Of a stretch of DNA of 64,000 nucleotides, positions 23,777-31,182 are shown one piece after another (positions within the stretch are counted from its first letter, which is position 1; every line of letters starts with the position of its first letter). The stretch is taken from contig ONBX01000009.1 in NCBI GenBank assembly GCA_900316205.1, forward strand, positions 1-64,000, written 5' to 3'. This DNA is from an uncultured Eubacteriales bacterium (GTDB lineage Bacteria; Bacillota; Clostridia; Oscillospirales; Oscillospiraceae). Made by a program: the position numbers and the translations under genes. The notes under the pieces are model-generated. The model was not told the origin of the DNA and did no database searches. It saw only the letters and a program-made list of their open reading frames with translations.

Positions 23777-24049
23777 ATGCTGAATATTCGCCCGGTATCC
23801 GATCTGCGGAATAAGTATCCGGAGATCGAGGAGGCTGTCCTGAAAAGCGGAGAACCGGTTTTCCTGACAAAGAACGGATATGGCTCTATGGTCGTGATGA
23901 GTCTGGAGCAGTATTCCGCGCTGACCGACGGGATCGAGCTGGCACTGGATGAGGCGGACCGCGCGGCGGCCATGTCCGATACCCGCTATGCCGCCGATGA
24001 AGTCTTCGGCCGTGTGAGGAAGAGTATCCATGGACGAAAAGCATTATGA
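23777..24049 (+). CDS. Phd/YefM-family antitoxin
   Basis: A 90-residue protein. The N-terminal 'IRPVSDLRNKYPEIEEAVLKSGEPVFLTKNGYGSMVVMSLEQY' is the classic Phd/YefM DNA-binding and dimerisation fold. The C-terminal tail ('AADEVFGRVRKSIHGRKAL') would wrap around the toxin. It neutralises the downstream RelE/ParE-type toxin and represses the operon, with the toxin as co-repressor. AAGGAGGGATCAAG precedes the ATG, and the reading frame overlaps the toxin start by 20 bases. Confidence 0.93.
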   Translation: MLNIRPVSDLRNKYPEIEEAVLKSGEPVFLTKNGYGSMVVMSLEQYSALTDGIELALDEADRAAAMSDTRYAADEVFGRVRKSIHGRKAL

Positions 24050-24344
24050 GCTGAGGATCCTGCCGCTCTTTGAAGAGAAGCTGCAGGAGACTGTGGACTA
24101 TATCACTTACCGGCTGCACAATCCCATCGCTGCGGAGGCTTTCCTGGACGCGGTCGAGGCAGCGATCTATGAACGACTGAACGCGCCGGAGGCCTTTGAG
24201 CCATATCGCTCCAAGAAGGATCGTGAGCATGTGTACTATGCGATACCGGTCAAAAACTACTTCGTGTTTTACGTCTTGATCGGAAACGTGATGGAAGTCC
24301 GCACGCTGGTATATGCACGGCGCGACCTGACAAAAATCGTATAG
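24030..24344 (+). CDS. RelE/ParE-superfamily toxin
   Basis: A 104-residue toxin with the typical helical hairpin 'FEEKLQETVDYITYRLHNPIAAEAFLDAVEAAIYERL' and C-terminal strands 'VKNYFVFYVLIGNVMEVRTLVYARRDLTKIV'. The final 'Y-x-R-R-D' element is common in ParE/RelE relatives. Whether it cuts mRNA at the ribosome (RelE) or poisons gyrase (ParE) cannot be told from sequence alone. It is translationally coupled to the antitoxin and the operon ends at the hairpin at 24358. Such modules stabilise islands by post-segregational killing. Confidence 0.92.
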   Translation: MDEKHYELRILPLFEEKLQETVDYITYRLHNPIAAEAFLDAVEAAIYERLNAPEAFEPYRSKKDREHVYYAIPVKNYFVFYVLIGNVMEVRTLVYARRDLTKIV

Positions 24345-24357
24345 GACAATATTCCAT

Positions 24358-24390
24358 AGAGGCTGGGTAATCCGGCCTCTTTGTTTTTTG
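24358..24390 (+). terminator. Terminator of the toxin-antitoxin operon
   Basis: The AGAGGC / GCCTCT stem, extended by GG/CC with a bulge, is followed by TTGTTTTTT. It lies 13 bases after the toxin stop codon. Confidence 0.8.
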
Positions 24391-24484
24391 CTTCCAGATG
24401 ATTGGCCAGCCAGCCCCAGAACAGAGTCCGGTTTTTTGGACACCTTATCGTTTATACTGTAAGATGCGGATGCAGTTGGTGTGT

Positions 24485-24512
24485 AAAAGTGAGAGCAGTT
24501 ATTTAAAAACAA
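24485..24512 (+). repeat. 28-bp direct repeat, right copy
   Basis: Identical to 23622-23649. It sits in the 5' leader of the two-barrel polymerase gene, 28 bases before its start codon. The two copies bracket an 835-base segment that holds exactly the toxin-antitoxin operon. Confidence 0.85.
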
Positions 24513-24540
24513 GACTTATCTTTGAAAGGAGGCAAAGCCG

Positions 24541-27500
24541 ATGAAACTGGATCAATACAGCATCCTGCAGATCTCCGCGCGGGCGATCCTGAACCTTGCG
24601 AAGAAGACAGAGGACGGCTACAGCTTCTATTTTGATACGAACGACGAGACGAATCAAAACGCAATCAAGAAGACGATGCAGGACGACTACGCCCTGTTTC
24701 ATCAGCTTCAGTCCTTCCTCCCCATAGAGGGCGAGCCGACCCTGTCCTCCGAAGACGCGCTCATGACCTCGCTCGTCTATCTGGATTTCTCCGGCATCTT
24801 CGACCGGCAGCCCGTGGGTCGGGTAAAGGAGCTGCAGGAGCTGGCGGAGCGGCTGTTTCGCCCGGAAGGGATCGAGCTGGTGTTCTATCGCGGCCCGGTC
24901 AAATTCGTCGCCTTCGAGCGCTCGGCCAGTATGAGCCGGAACAACAAGCTCTCCTTCCTCCGCGCAGATCTCTACGACGCCGTCTGGGAGCGCGTGACGC
25001 TGGGCATGAGCATCGGCCGCTGCCAACTCTCCAAGCTCTACGCCTACAACGGCCTGATGTTCACCAGCGGCCGCATGATCGAGAGAGACCGTTTCCCGAT
25101 CAACGCCGACAACATCATCGTGGTGGACAATCCCCGGAGCATTGTGAAGAATGTTTCTGTCGTGACCGTCGAGGACGACGGATCGGATGAGCCGGTGCGC
25201 CGCTATTCCCGCGTAGAGAAGACGGCGGATATAGAGGTGCTGGAATTCGACGGCGAGGGGCTGATCTCAGCCGAGCTGGGTCATGATCTCGATCCCTTTT
25301 CCTATGAAACGCACGACCATTTTTCCTATCAGATCCGGCTGCCCTACATCAAGGGCGTGGTGCATGAGGTGGATTTCCACGCGCTGTTCGAGAGCCTGGG
25401 CGTGACCGAGATCGAGGACATCGAGGGCGTCCGCCACCCGGTCGGCAAGGTCAACATGATCCTCACGAAGAGCATGTGCAAGGGCTGGGGCTGGATGCGG
25501 GAAAACGGCCTGAACTGGAAAGAGTATCTGGCCCGCTGCCGGAAGTATAAGCACAGGCTGTTCATCTCCAACATGGATCGGCGCAGCCGGGACGGGCTGA
25601 CCGAGCTGAACTTCCAGCTTTTGAACACCGCTGCCATCACCGCCGAGGAGTACCGCCCGCAGGAGCTGCCGCTGGGCTGGGACGCTTCTCCGGAAAAGAC
25701 AGACGGCGCATGGCTGACCAAGGCCACGGAGACCGCCTACTACAACGCGATCGCCAACGAGGACTGGCAGCTCGCGTACTTCGGCGCGGATCGCTCTGAT
25801 CCGGAGCTGGATTACGACGACAAGCGCAGAATACGGGCAGAGATCCTGTACCGCAACCCGGCCTTCCTCGCCGAGCAGGTCTTTCAAAAGGAACTGGCGG
25901 ACAAGGCGCGGCAGATCCGGGAGAAATACGGCATCGGCAAGCTGCAGGTCGCCGGGGATGCGCGCTATCTGTCGGACGATCTCATGCGTCTGCTGGCGCA
26001 CATCGTGCGGCCCTCCTCCGAAAAGGCGTACCGTTTTCTGAAAAAAGAGTGCCTGCACGGCGCGCAAGTTTACGCCCCGCAGCCGAATTATCCCATGCCG
26101 GAGCGGATCACGATCCTGCGCAATCCGCATATCTCCCGCAACGAGGAGGCGCTGGTCACGCCGCTGAAAGAGGTCGGGCCGGTGCGGAAGCGCTTTCTGT
26201 CCCATCTCTACTATGTCGCCATGGTGGACTCGCGCTCGCTGATCCCGGATCGGCTGGGCGGCGCGGACTACGACGGCGACACCATTCATCTCTACGCCGA
26301 TCCCATCCTCTGCGCCTGCATCGCGCGGAACTATGACGGCGGGCTGGACAACGCGAATAATCTCCCGCTGTTGAAGATCCCCTCCGCGGAGCCGCTGATC
26401 GCGGACGCCAACGACTGGCGGGCGCGCTTTCAGACGGTCAAAAGCACCTTTTCCTCCCGTATCGGGCAGATCTCCAACGCCGCCCTGCGCCGGAGCATCC
26501 TCGCCTACGACGAAGCAACGCCGGAAGAGCTGCGGGAGCAGTGCCGGAAAGAGACGGAGATCCTGACGATCCTCACCGGGCTGGAGATCGACTCGGCCAA
26601 GAGCGGCGTCAAGCCGGACCTGTCCGAATACCTGGGCAAGCGGGCGAGGTTCAAAAACGTCTTTCTGCGCTACAAGGAGATCGCGGGCGAGCCGGACGAG
26701 CATGAATGGTACGAGCAGAGCAAAGCCAAGAAGCTCAAGGCCTTTTTTGAAGGGGTCGAATGGGACGAGGTCACGGCCAATCTGGAGCGCACGCCTTACT
26801 ACGCCCGGCAGCTCGGGAAGGAGACGGTGCATCCGAAAGCAAAGCCCGCCGAGAGCGCGGAGCTGTTCAGCTTTGCCGCCGATCCCGACTGGAAGGAGAA
26901 GCTCGATCCTCACGCGCTGGAGCGTATACGCTCGATCATCGCGGATTATGAGGAGGCCAAACGCCGCTGCATGACCTACCGGCATCTCAAGCCGGGCGCC
27001 AATTACCGCAAGGATGTGCAGCGCATCCTCTTTCTGCAGGATCGGGAGAACGAGATCACGGTGGACGAGCTGTACCACAGCTTTGAGTGCTACAGTGCTC
27101 CTGTGATCCGCTCCGCACTCACCGCGCTGCGGGATTCCGACTGGCAGTTTACACCCAAAGAAGGACGCTTATTGATGCTGGCGACTTTCTTCCCGGTGAT
27201 TCCCTATGGATACCGTGACGCCCTCTGTGATTTCCGCGGCGGCGGGTATCGCCTGCTGGGAGATATTCTGGAAGATATTGACGCGCAGCTTCAGGACGAA
27301 GGCAGACGGAAGTACAAGGGCCTCCGCAAAGACGACACGGAGCAGATGAAACGCATGATGAACGGCGCGGCTGACGATGCGGATTACAGGCAGCGACTGA
27401 TCGACAACTGCCGGAGGATCATCCATCCCACGATCCGGCATGAGCCGGGCGAAGTGCTGGATCAGATCGACTGGGTCGAGGCGGTCAAATGCGCCGAGGC

Positions 27501-27615
27501 GCTGGGCAAGCGGAGCTTTATGCTGGAAGTGATGCCGGTGGCCGTGCTGGAGCAGGTCATCGACCGCAGCCAGCCGGAGAAGATCGAAAAGAAAGCGTGG
27601 TGGAAGTTTTGGTAA
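24541..27615 (+). CDS. Two-barrel RNA polymerase of the YonO/eukaryotic RdRP-like superfamily
   Basis: A 1,024-residue protein in which both double-psi beta-barrel signatures of RdRP/YonO-type polymerases can be read. The first is 'FDGEGLISAELG' (D237-G-E-G-L-I-S243) followed by 'FSYQIRLPYIKGVV' (Q264, R266, K271); compare the eukaryotic pattern DGxGxIS...QxRxxGxKGV. The second is 'ITILRNPHISRNE' (523-535) followed by 'LGGADYDGDTIHLYADP', with the metal-binding D576-Y-D578-G-D580; compare RNPCLHPGD...GGDLDGDxY. The N-terminal ~230 and C-terminal ~430 residues are not recognisable. It should synthesise RNA; template choice is unknown. It follows AAAGGAGGCAAAGCCG, has its own leader and overlaps the next gene. 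Homology to polymerases is confident; exact function is not. Confidence 0.85.
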   Translation: MKLDQYSILQISARAILNLAKKTEDGYSFYFDTNDETNQNAIKKTMQDDYALFHQLQSFLPIEGEPTLSSEDALMTSLVYLDFSGIFDRQPVGRVKELQELAERLFRPEGIELVFYRGPVKFVAFERSASMSRNNKLSFLRADLYDAVWERVTLGMSIGRCQLSKLYAYNGLMFTSGRMIERDRFPINADNIIVVDNPRSIVKNVSVVTVEDDGSDEPVRRYSRVEKTADIEVLEFDGEGLISAELGHDLDPFSYETHDHFSYQIRLPYIKGVVHEVDFHALFESLGVTEIEDIEGVRHPVGKVNMILTKSMCKGWGWMRENGLNWKEYLARCRKYKHRLFISNMDRRSRDGLTELNFQLLNTAAITAEEYRPQELPLGWDASPEKTDGAWLTKATETAYYNAIANEDWQLAYFGADRSDPELDYDDKRRIRAEILYRNPAFLAEQVFQKELADKARQIREKYGIGKLQVAGDARYLSDDLMRLLAHIVRPSSEKAYRFLKKECLHGAQVYAPQPNYPMPERITILRNPHISRNEEALVTPLKEVGPVRKRFLSHLYYVAMVDSRSLIPDRLGGADYDGDTIHLYADPILCACIARNYDGGLDNANNLPLLKIPSAEPLIADANDWRARFQTVKSTFSSRIGQISNAALRRSILAYDEATPEELREQCRKETEILTILTGLEIDSAKSGVKPDLSEYLGKRARFKNVFLRYKEIAGEPDEHEWYEQSKAKKLKAFFEGVEWDEVTANLERTPYYARQLGKETVHPKAKPAESAELFSFAADPDWKEKLDPHALERIRSIIADYEEAKRRCMTYRHLKPGANYRKDVQRILFLQDRENEITVDELYHSFECYSAPVIRSALTALRDSDWQFTPKEGRLLMLATFFPVIPYGYRDALCDFRGGGYRLLGDILEDIDAQLQDEGRRKYKGLRKDDTEQMKRMMNGAADDADYRQRLIDNCRRIIHPTIRHEPGEVLDQIDWVEAVKCAEALGKRSFMLEVMPVAVLEQVIDRSQPEKIEKKAWWKFW

Positions 27616-28460
27616 ACGAGCCGGAAGAATTCAGAGCCTTTACGGAATTCCCCGAGTACAAGGCGGAGGGAAGGAACGATACGAGCTATATGGGGCATTT
27701 CACCTTCCCGATGCTGTTTGAATTCTTGGGGTTTCAATACATCCTGACCCTGCTGGCGCGGGGCTATCTGTTCCGGGAGGGCAGCAGCGGCTATGACCGG
27801 ATCGATCTTGCCCGCTGCGCGCTGCTGGCCTGGTGCAGTCTCTCAGGGGAGAAAACAAAAAAAGCCCCGGATCAAGTCGATCCGAGGCTCAGAGTGAACT
27901 ATGGGGAATACGCGGAGGAGTTTCCGGAGCTGGTGACGCGGTCGGGCGAGGGCTGGATGATCCGCCATGTGGAGAATATCATCCGCTTTGTGGAGGCCAA
28001 TCCCACAGCCGTGCGCAAAACGGTTCCGGAGAAGGTGCAGACGCTCAAGAAGGGCTTTCGCGGCCAATGGGCGAACAAGGTCCGGCAGATGCTGATCCCG
28101 CCCTTTGCGTCCAACACGCAGGGCGCGTGGGTGCTGCGCTTCGACGATATCCTGGCCGACGCGCTGGAGCTCGGCCCGTTGGAAAACAAGGACTTCGAGC
28201 CGAACGCTGACACGCTGCAGCGACTGACCGAGCTGACGCCGGACGGCGTACCGATCGAGGCAAGCACCTTGCTGTACAAGTACTACGTAGCCAACAAGGA
28301 AGAAGACCGTGAATATGTCTTTCTCCCGCAGCAAAACTTCAACGCTTATTTTGGCACCACGGCCTTCAGCCAGAAATGGACGGCGGCGCTGAACGGAACG
28401 CTGATCGAGAAAAAGGTCATCGATGGGCTGTGCAAGTACAGGCTGAGGATGATTGAGTAA
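27600..28460 (+). CDS. Unknown protein translationally coupled to the two-barrel polymerase
   Basis: A 286-residue soluble protein whose start (GTG 27600, or GTG 27597) lies inside the last codons of the polymerase gene, which ends at 27615. The frames overlap by 16-19 bases, implying coupled translation and a shared job. No family is recognised. Visible features are an N-terminal 'EPEEFRAFTEFPEYKAEGRNDTSYMGHFTFPMLFEFLGF', a Lys-rich loop 'GEKTKKAPDQVDPRLRVNYG' and a C-terminal ~70 residues with a possible winged-helix character ('YFGTTAFSQKWTAALNGTLIEKKVIDGLCKYRL'). It could be a specificity or processivity factor. It is the last rightward gene of the mobility module. Confidence 0.65.
   Translation: MEVLVNEPEEFRAFTEFPEYKAEGRNDTSYMGHFTFPMLFEFLGFQYILTLLARGYLFREGSSGYDRIDLARCALLAWCSLSGEKTKKAPDQVDPRLRVNYGEYAEEFPELVTRSGEGWMIRHVENIIRFVEANPTAVRKTVPEKVQTLKKGFRGQWANKVRQMLIPPFASNTQGAWVLRFDDILADALELGPLENKDFEPNADTLQRLTELTPDGVPIEASTLLYKYYVANKEEDREYVFLPQQNFNAYFGTTAFSQKWTAALNGTLIEKKVIDGLCKYRLRMIE
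27857..27889 (-). terminator. Antisense intrinsic terminator inside the polymerase-partner gene
   Basis: AGCCCCGGATC (27863-27873) and GATCCGAGGCT (27879-27889) form an 11-base stem with one mismatch, followed on the minus strand by seven T. It would stop leftward transcripts arriving from the GH78 operon, which has no hairpin of its own in 28461-28626. Confidence 0.7.
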
Positions 28461-28626
28461 GAAGGGTTTGCGTCCCCGCCGGATGAGTGGCTTAGTACTC
28501 CTATTTTGATAGAATGAGAGAGGACGGTTGCATTTTTACAATTGGCATGGATGAACCGAATGGCATCAGGCAGCAGCACATTGAACGCCGCTCTCTTTTA
28601 TCCGCGGCTTGTGGCTGTTGTCACTG

Positions 28627-31167
28627 TCAAAAGCTGTATTGACCGCTGCCGCAATGGTGCTCTTCTCCCCGCCAGCGGACGGTAGCCTCTGTGTTGCAGG
28701 GAATAGTGACGGAAAGGACCTGATCCTTGAGCTCCACACATAGTCTGCCGGACTCGCAGATGAAACTGCGGCGGAAGGAGCGAAGCGGTGCAGAAGCATC
28801 GGGTTCGATCGTGAAATGACGATACCCGGGGTCGCCTTTGATTCCGCAGATCGTGTGGAACAAATAGCTGTCTACACAACCGAAGGCATAATGATCAAAG
28901 CTCGTCTTGATGGGCTGTCCATCTTCACCCATGGCCAGCCAGTTTTCCCAGATGGCAGTAGCACCCAGCTTTACCTCATAAAGCCAAGAGGGTTGACGCT
29001 CGTTGAAAAGGATCTTCAGCGACAAATCATGCCGCCCCAACTTGTCAAGCACAGGGAGCAGATACGGCGTGGCAAGAAAGCCGGTGCCGATGGTGCAGTT
29101 TCCTTTTTCCACAAGTGCGATCAGGCGACCGGCATATTCGTCATGCAGATCATCCGGCACCAGATCAAAGGCAAAGGCCAGGACGTAGGCGCCCATCAGA
29201 TAATCGGGAAGCAGACCCTGTCGGAAGATGCCCTTTACGATGGCGTCCTTCATATGCTCGGCGGCATCCCGCCATGGATGGGGATCCTCTCCTATCAGGC
29301 AGCAGACCTCGGCCATCCTTCGTACGGTCTCATAGCCAAAATATGGCGCGACATAACAGGCGCTCTCCTTGCAGATCTCGAAGCCTTCGCTTTCCCGGCC
29401 GGGCACCAGCCATTCGCCGAAGTGGAAACCGGTGTTCCAGAGCCAGCGGTCAATGTCCTCCGGCAAATCGCTGCCGCGCTTTTCCTGCGCCGTTTGCAGA
29501 ATGTATCCGCACCATTGCTTCATCGCAGGATAGCAGCGACGAAGCACTTCCAGATTGCCCGAACTGCGGTACATTTCATAAGGAACCCACAGAACGGCGT
29601 CGCTCCAGCCGGCAATTCCGGTCATACCGGTGTCTCCGAAGGGAGCCATGTTGCGGATGGCAACAGCCTCATAAAGATTCGTCAGCGGGGAGACCAACGG
29701 GATCACGCCGTCCGGCCGTTGATCGGCCAGAAGGCCGGACAGCCAGCTTGACAGGAAGGGCGTCATCTCCTCATTCAGCATGGCGGTTTCCGCATAGATC
29801 AGGATATCCCCGGTCCACCCGGCCTTTTCCCGTGTGGGGCAGTCGGTCGGGATGGAAAGCATGTTGTTTTTTTGAGAGTAGCGAATGTTCTGATAAAGCC
29901 GGTTCAGGCGCTCGTCGTCGCAGGAGAAGCTGCCGGCGTTTTCCTTGACGGTAGAAAGCAGAACGGCGGTGAAATCTTCCGGGCGCGGATCCATCATACC
30001 GCTGACGCGAATGTAGCGAAAGCCGTGAAAAGTGAAGTGCGCCTCATGCAGGAAAGGAGTCCCATCGGAAACGACGGTGTCGCACTGGCGGAGGGACATC
30101 GTGGAAAAGTAGTTCTTCTCCCGATCTACGACTTCGGTGTATTCAAAGCTCAGCTCAGCCCCGGCAGGCGCGTCGATCCAAATCCTTGCCCGTCCGGCGA
30201 TGACCTGACCGAAGTCTACGATAGTCTCCCCGCGGGGAGAAGTGTAGACTTCTTTGGCAGGGATCAGCTCAATGGGCAGAATCGGCGGCTGCGGCTGGGC
30301 ACGCAGAACGGAAAGATCGTAGTCCCGCAGGAGGACGGGATGCTTTTCCCCGTAAGGCAGCGTGCGATCCTGCCGTTCACCCATAAAGAGATCGGAAAAC
30401 AAAATGTTCGTCGTCCGCACGGTTTCACTGCCGTCAGAACAGATGAGCGCAGTTTCACCGTCAGCATAACGGACCTCCAACTGATACAGGATGGCAGGGG
30501 CACAATGCTCCTCCGGCGTCTTGACCGCCGTCTGGGCACAGAAAAACCAGCCGTCGCCGACCTCAAAGGCAAGAGCGTTTTCCGCCTGCAGCAGAGCGGT
30601 GACGTCGTAGGTCTGGTAGTTAAGAATGGAGCCGTAAGGGGTAAACTCAGGAGCAAACTCCCGTTCATCCGGGCGCTGTCCGTTCAGATAAACCCGATAG
30701 CAGCCGTAGCAGGCGGCGTATAGCCGCGCTGAAGCAATTTCTTTTTGCGTGGGAAAGCTGCGCTCAAAGAGCAGGACGGGATTTTCAATTCCGTAGGTAA
30801 AGAGCTTGGCCTCATTTCGCTGGATCGGGCTTTCGATCCAGCGTCCCTGACACTCCGTTTGGAACAGAAAGGCGGTTTCAAATTCACTCTCGGCCTGCGC
30901 CGTATTGCCCTGATTGTCCCAGACGGTGACCGTGACGGTATAGTGAGTGCGAGATTTGAGTTCGCCGCCATAGGGGACAAAGCTTTGCACGTCGGACGAA
31001 CGCTTGCCGCTGTCCCAGACAAGTCCCGCAGCGTCGCTGACCGTAATTTGAAAGGCCGTCTGAAAAACATTCTGCGTCTCGCTCTCCATGCGCCAGGAAA
31101 ACTCCGGTGCGCGGTCAACGCCCAGGGGCGCCGTCATGTGATTGACACGACATTCGGAAATTCTCAT
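28627..31167 (-). CDS. GH78 alpha-L-rhamnosidase, cytoplasmic
   Basis: An 846-residue enzyme with the full bacterial rhamnosidase layout. It has an N-terminal Fn3-like beta domain ('EFSWRMES...'), the accessory beta domains (about 130-380), an (alpha/alpha)6 barrel (about 400-740) and a C-terminal beta sandwich. The catalytic segment 'DCPTREKAGWTGD' at about 440-452 and the later 'ATAIWENW' are hallmark GH78 motifs. It releases terminal alpha-L-rhamnose from oligosaccharides or glycosylated phenolics. There is no signal peptide, so it acts on imported substrate. It is the last gene of the leftward operon, 15 bases after the transporter. No rhaABD genes are in the window. Confidence 0.93.
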   Translation of the reverse strand: MRISECRVNHMTAPLGVDRAPEFSWRMESETQNVFQTAFQITVSDAAGLVWDSGKRSSDVQSFVPYGGELKSRTHYTVTVTVWDNQGNTAQAESEFETAFLFQTECQGRWIESPIQRNEAKLFTYGIENPVLLFERSFPTQKEIASARLYAACYGCYRVYLNGQRPDEREFAPEFTPYGSILNYQTYDVTALLQAENALAFEVGDGWFFCAQTAVKTPEEHCAPAILYQLEVRYADGETALICSDGSETVRTTNILFSDLFMGERQDRTLPYGEKHPVLLRDYDLSVLRAQPQPPILPIELIPAKEVYTSPRGETIVDFGQVIAGRARIWIDAPAGAELSFEYTEVVDREKNYFSTMSLRQCDTVVSDGTPFLHEAHFTFHGFRYIRVSGMMDPRPEDFTAVLLSTVKENAGSFSCDDERLNRLYQNIRYSQKNNMLSIPTDCPTREKAGWTGDILIYAETAMLNEEMTPFLSSWLSGLLADQRPDGVIPLVSPLTNLYEAVAIRNMAPFGDTGMTGIAGWSDAVLWVPYEMYRSSGNLEVLRRCYPAMKQWCGYILQTAQEKRGSDLPEDIDRWLWNTGFHFGEWLVPGRESEGFEICKESACYVAPYFGYETVRRMAEVCCLIGEDPHPWRDAAEHMKDAIVKGIFRQGLLPDYLMGAYVLAFAFDLVPDDLHDEYAGRLIALVEKGNCTIGTGFLATPYLLPVLDKLGRHDLSLKILFNERQPSWLYEVKLGATAIWENWLAMGEDGQPIKTSFDHYAFGCVDSYLFHTICGIKGDPGYRHFTIEPDASAPLRSFRRSFICESGRLCVELKDQVLSVTIPCNTEATVRWRGEEHHCGSGQYSF

Positions 31168-31182
31168 AGCGTCTCCTTTGCA

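Noticed and set aside
25267..27078. 603-codon minus-strand frame opposite the polymerase gene
   Set aside because: No RBS and no motif; the plus-strand gene has readable catalytic motifs across the same region.
18755..28460. Active prophage
   Set aside because: The integrase, SF3 helicase and polymerase could suggest a phage, but no capsid, portal, terminase, tail or lysis gene exists in the 39 kb, while a relaxase is present.
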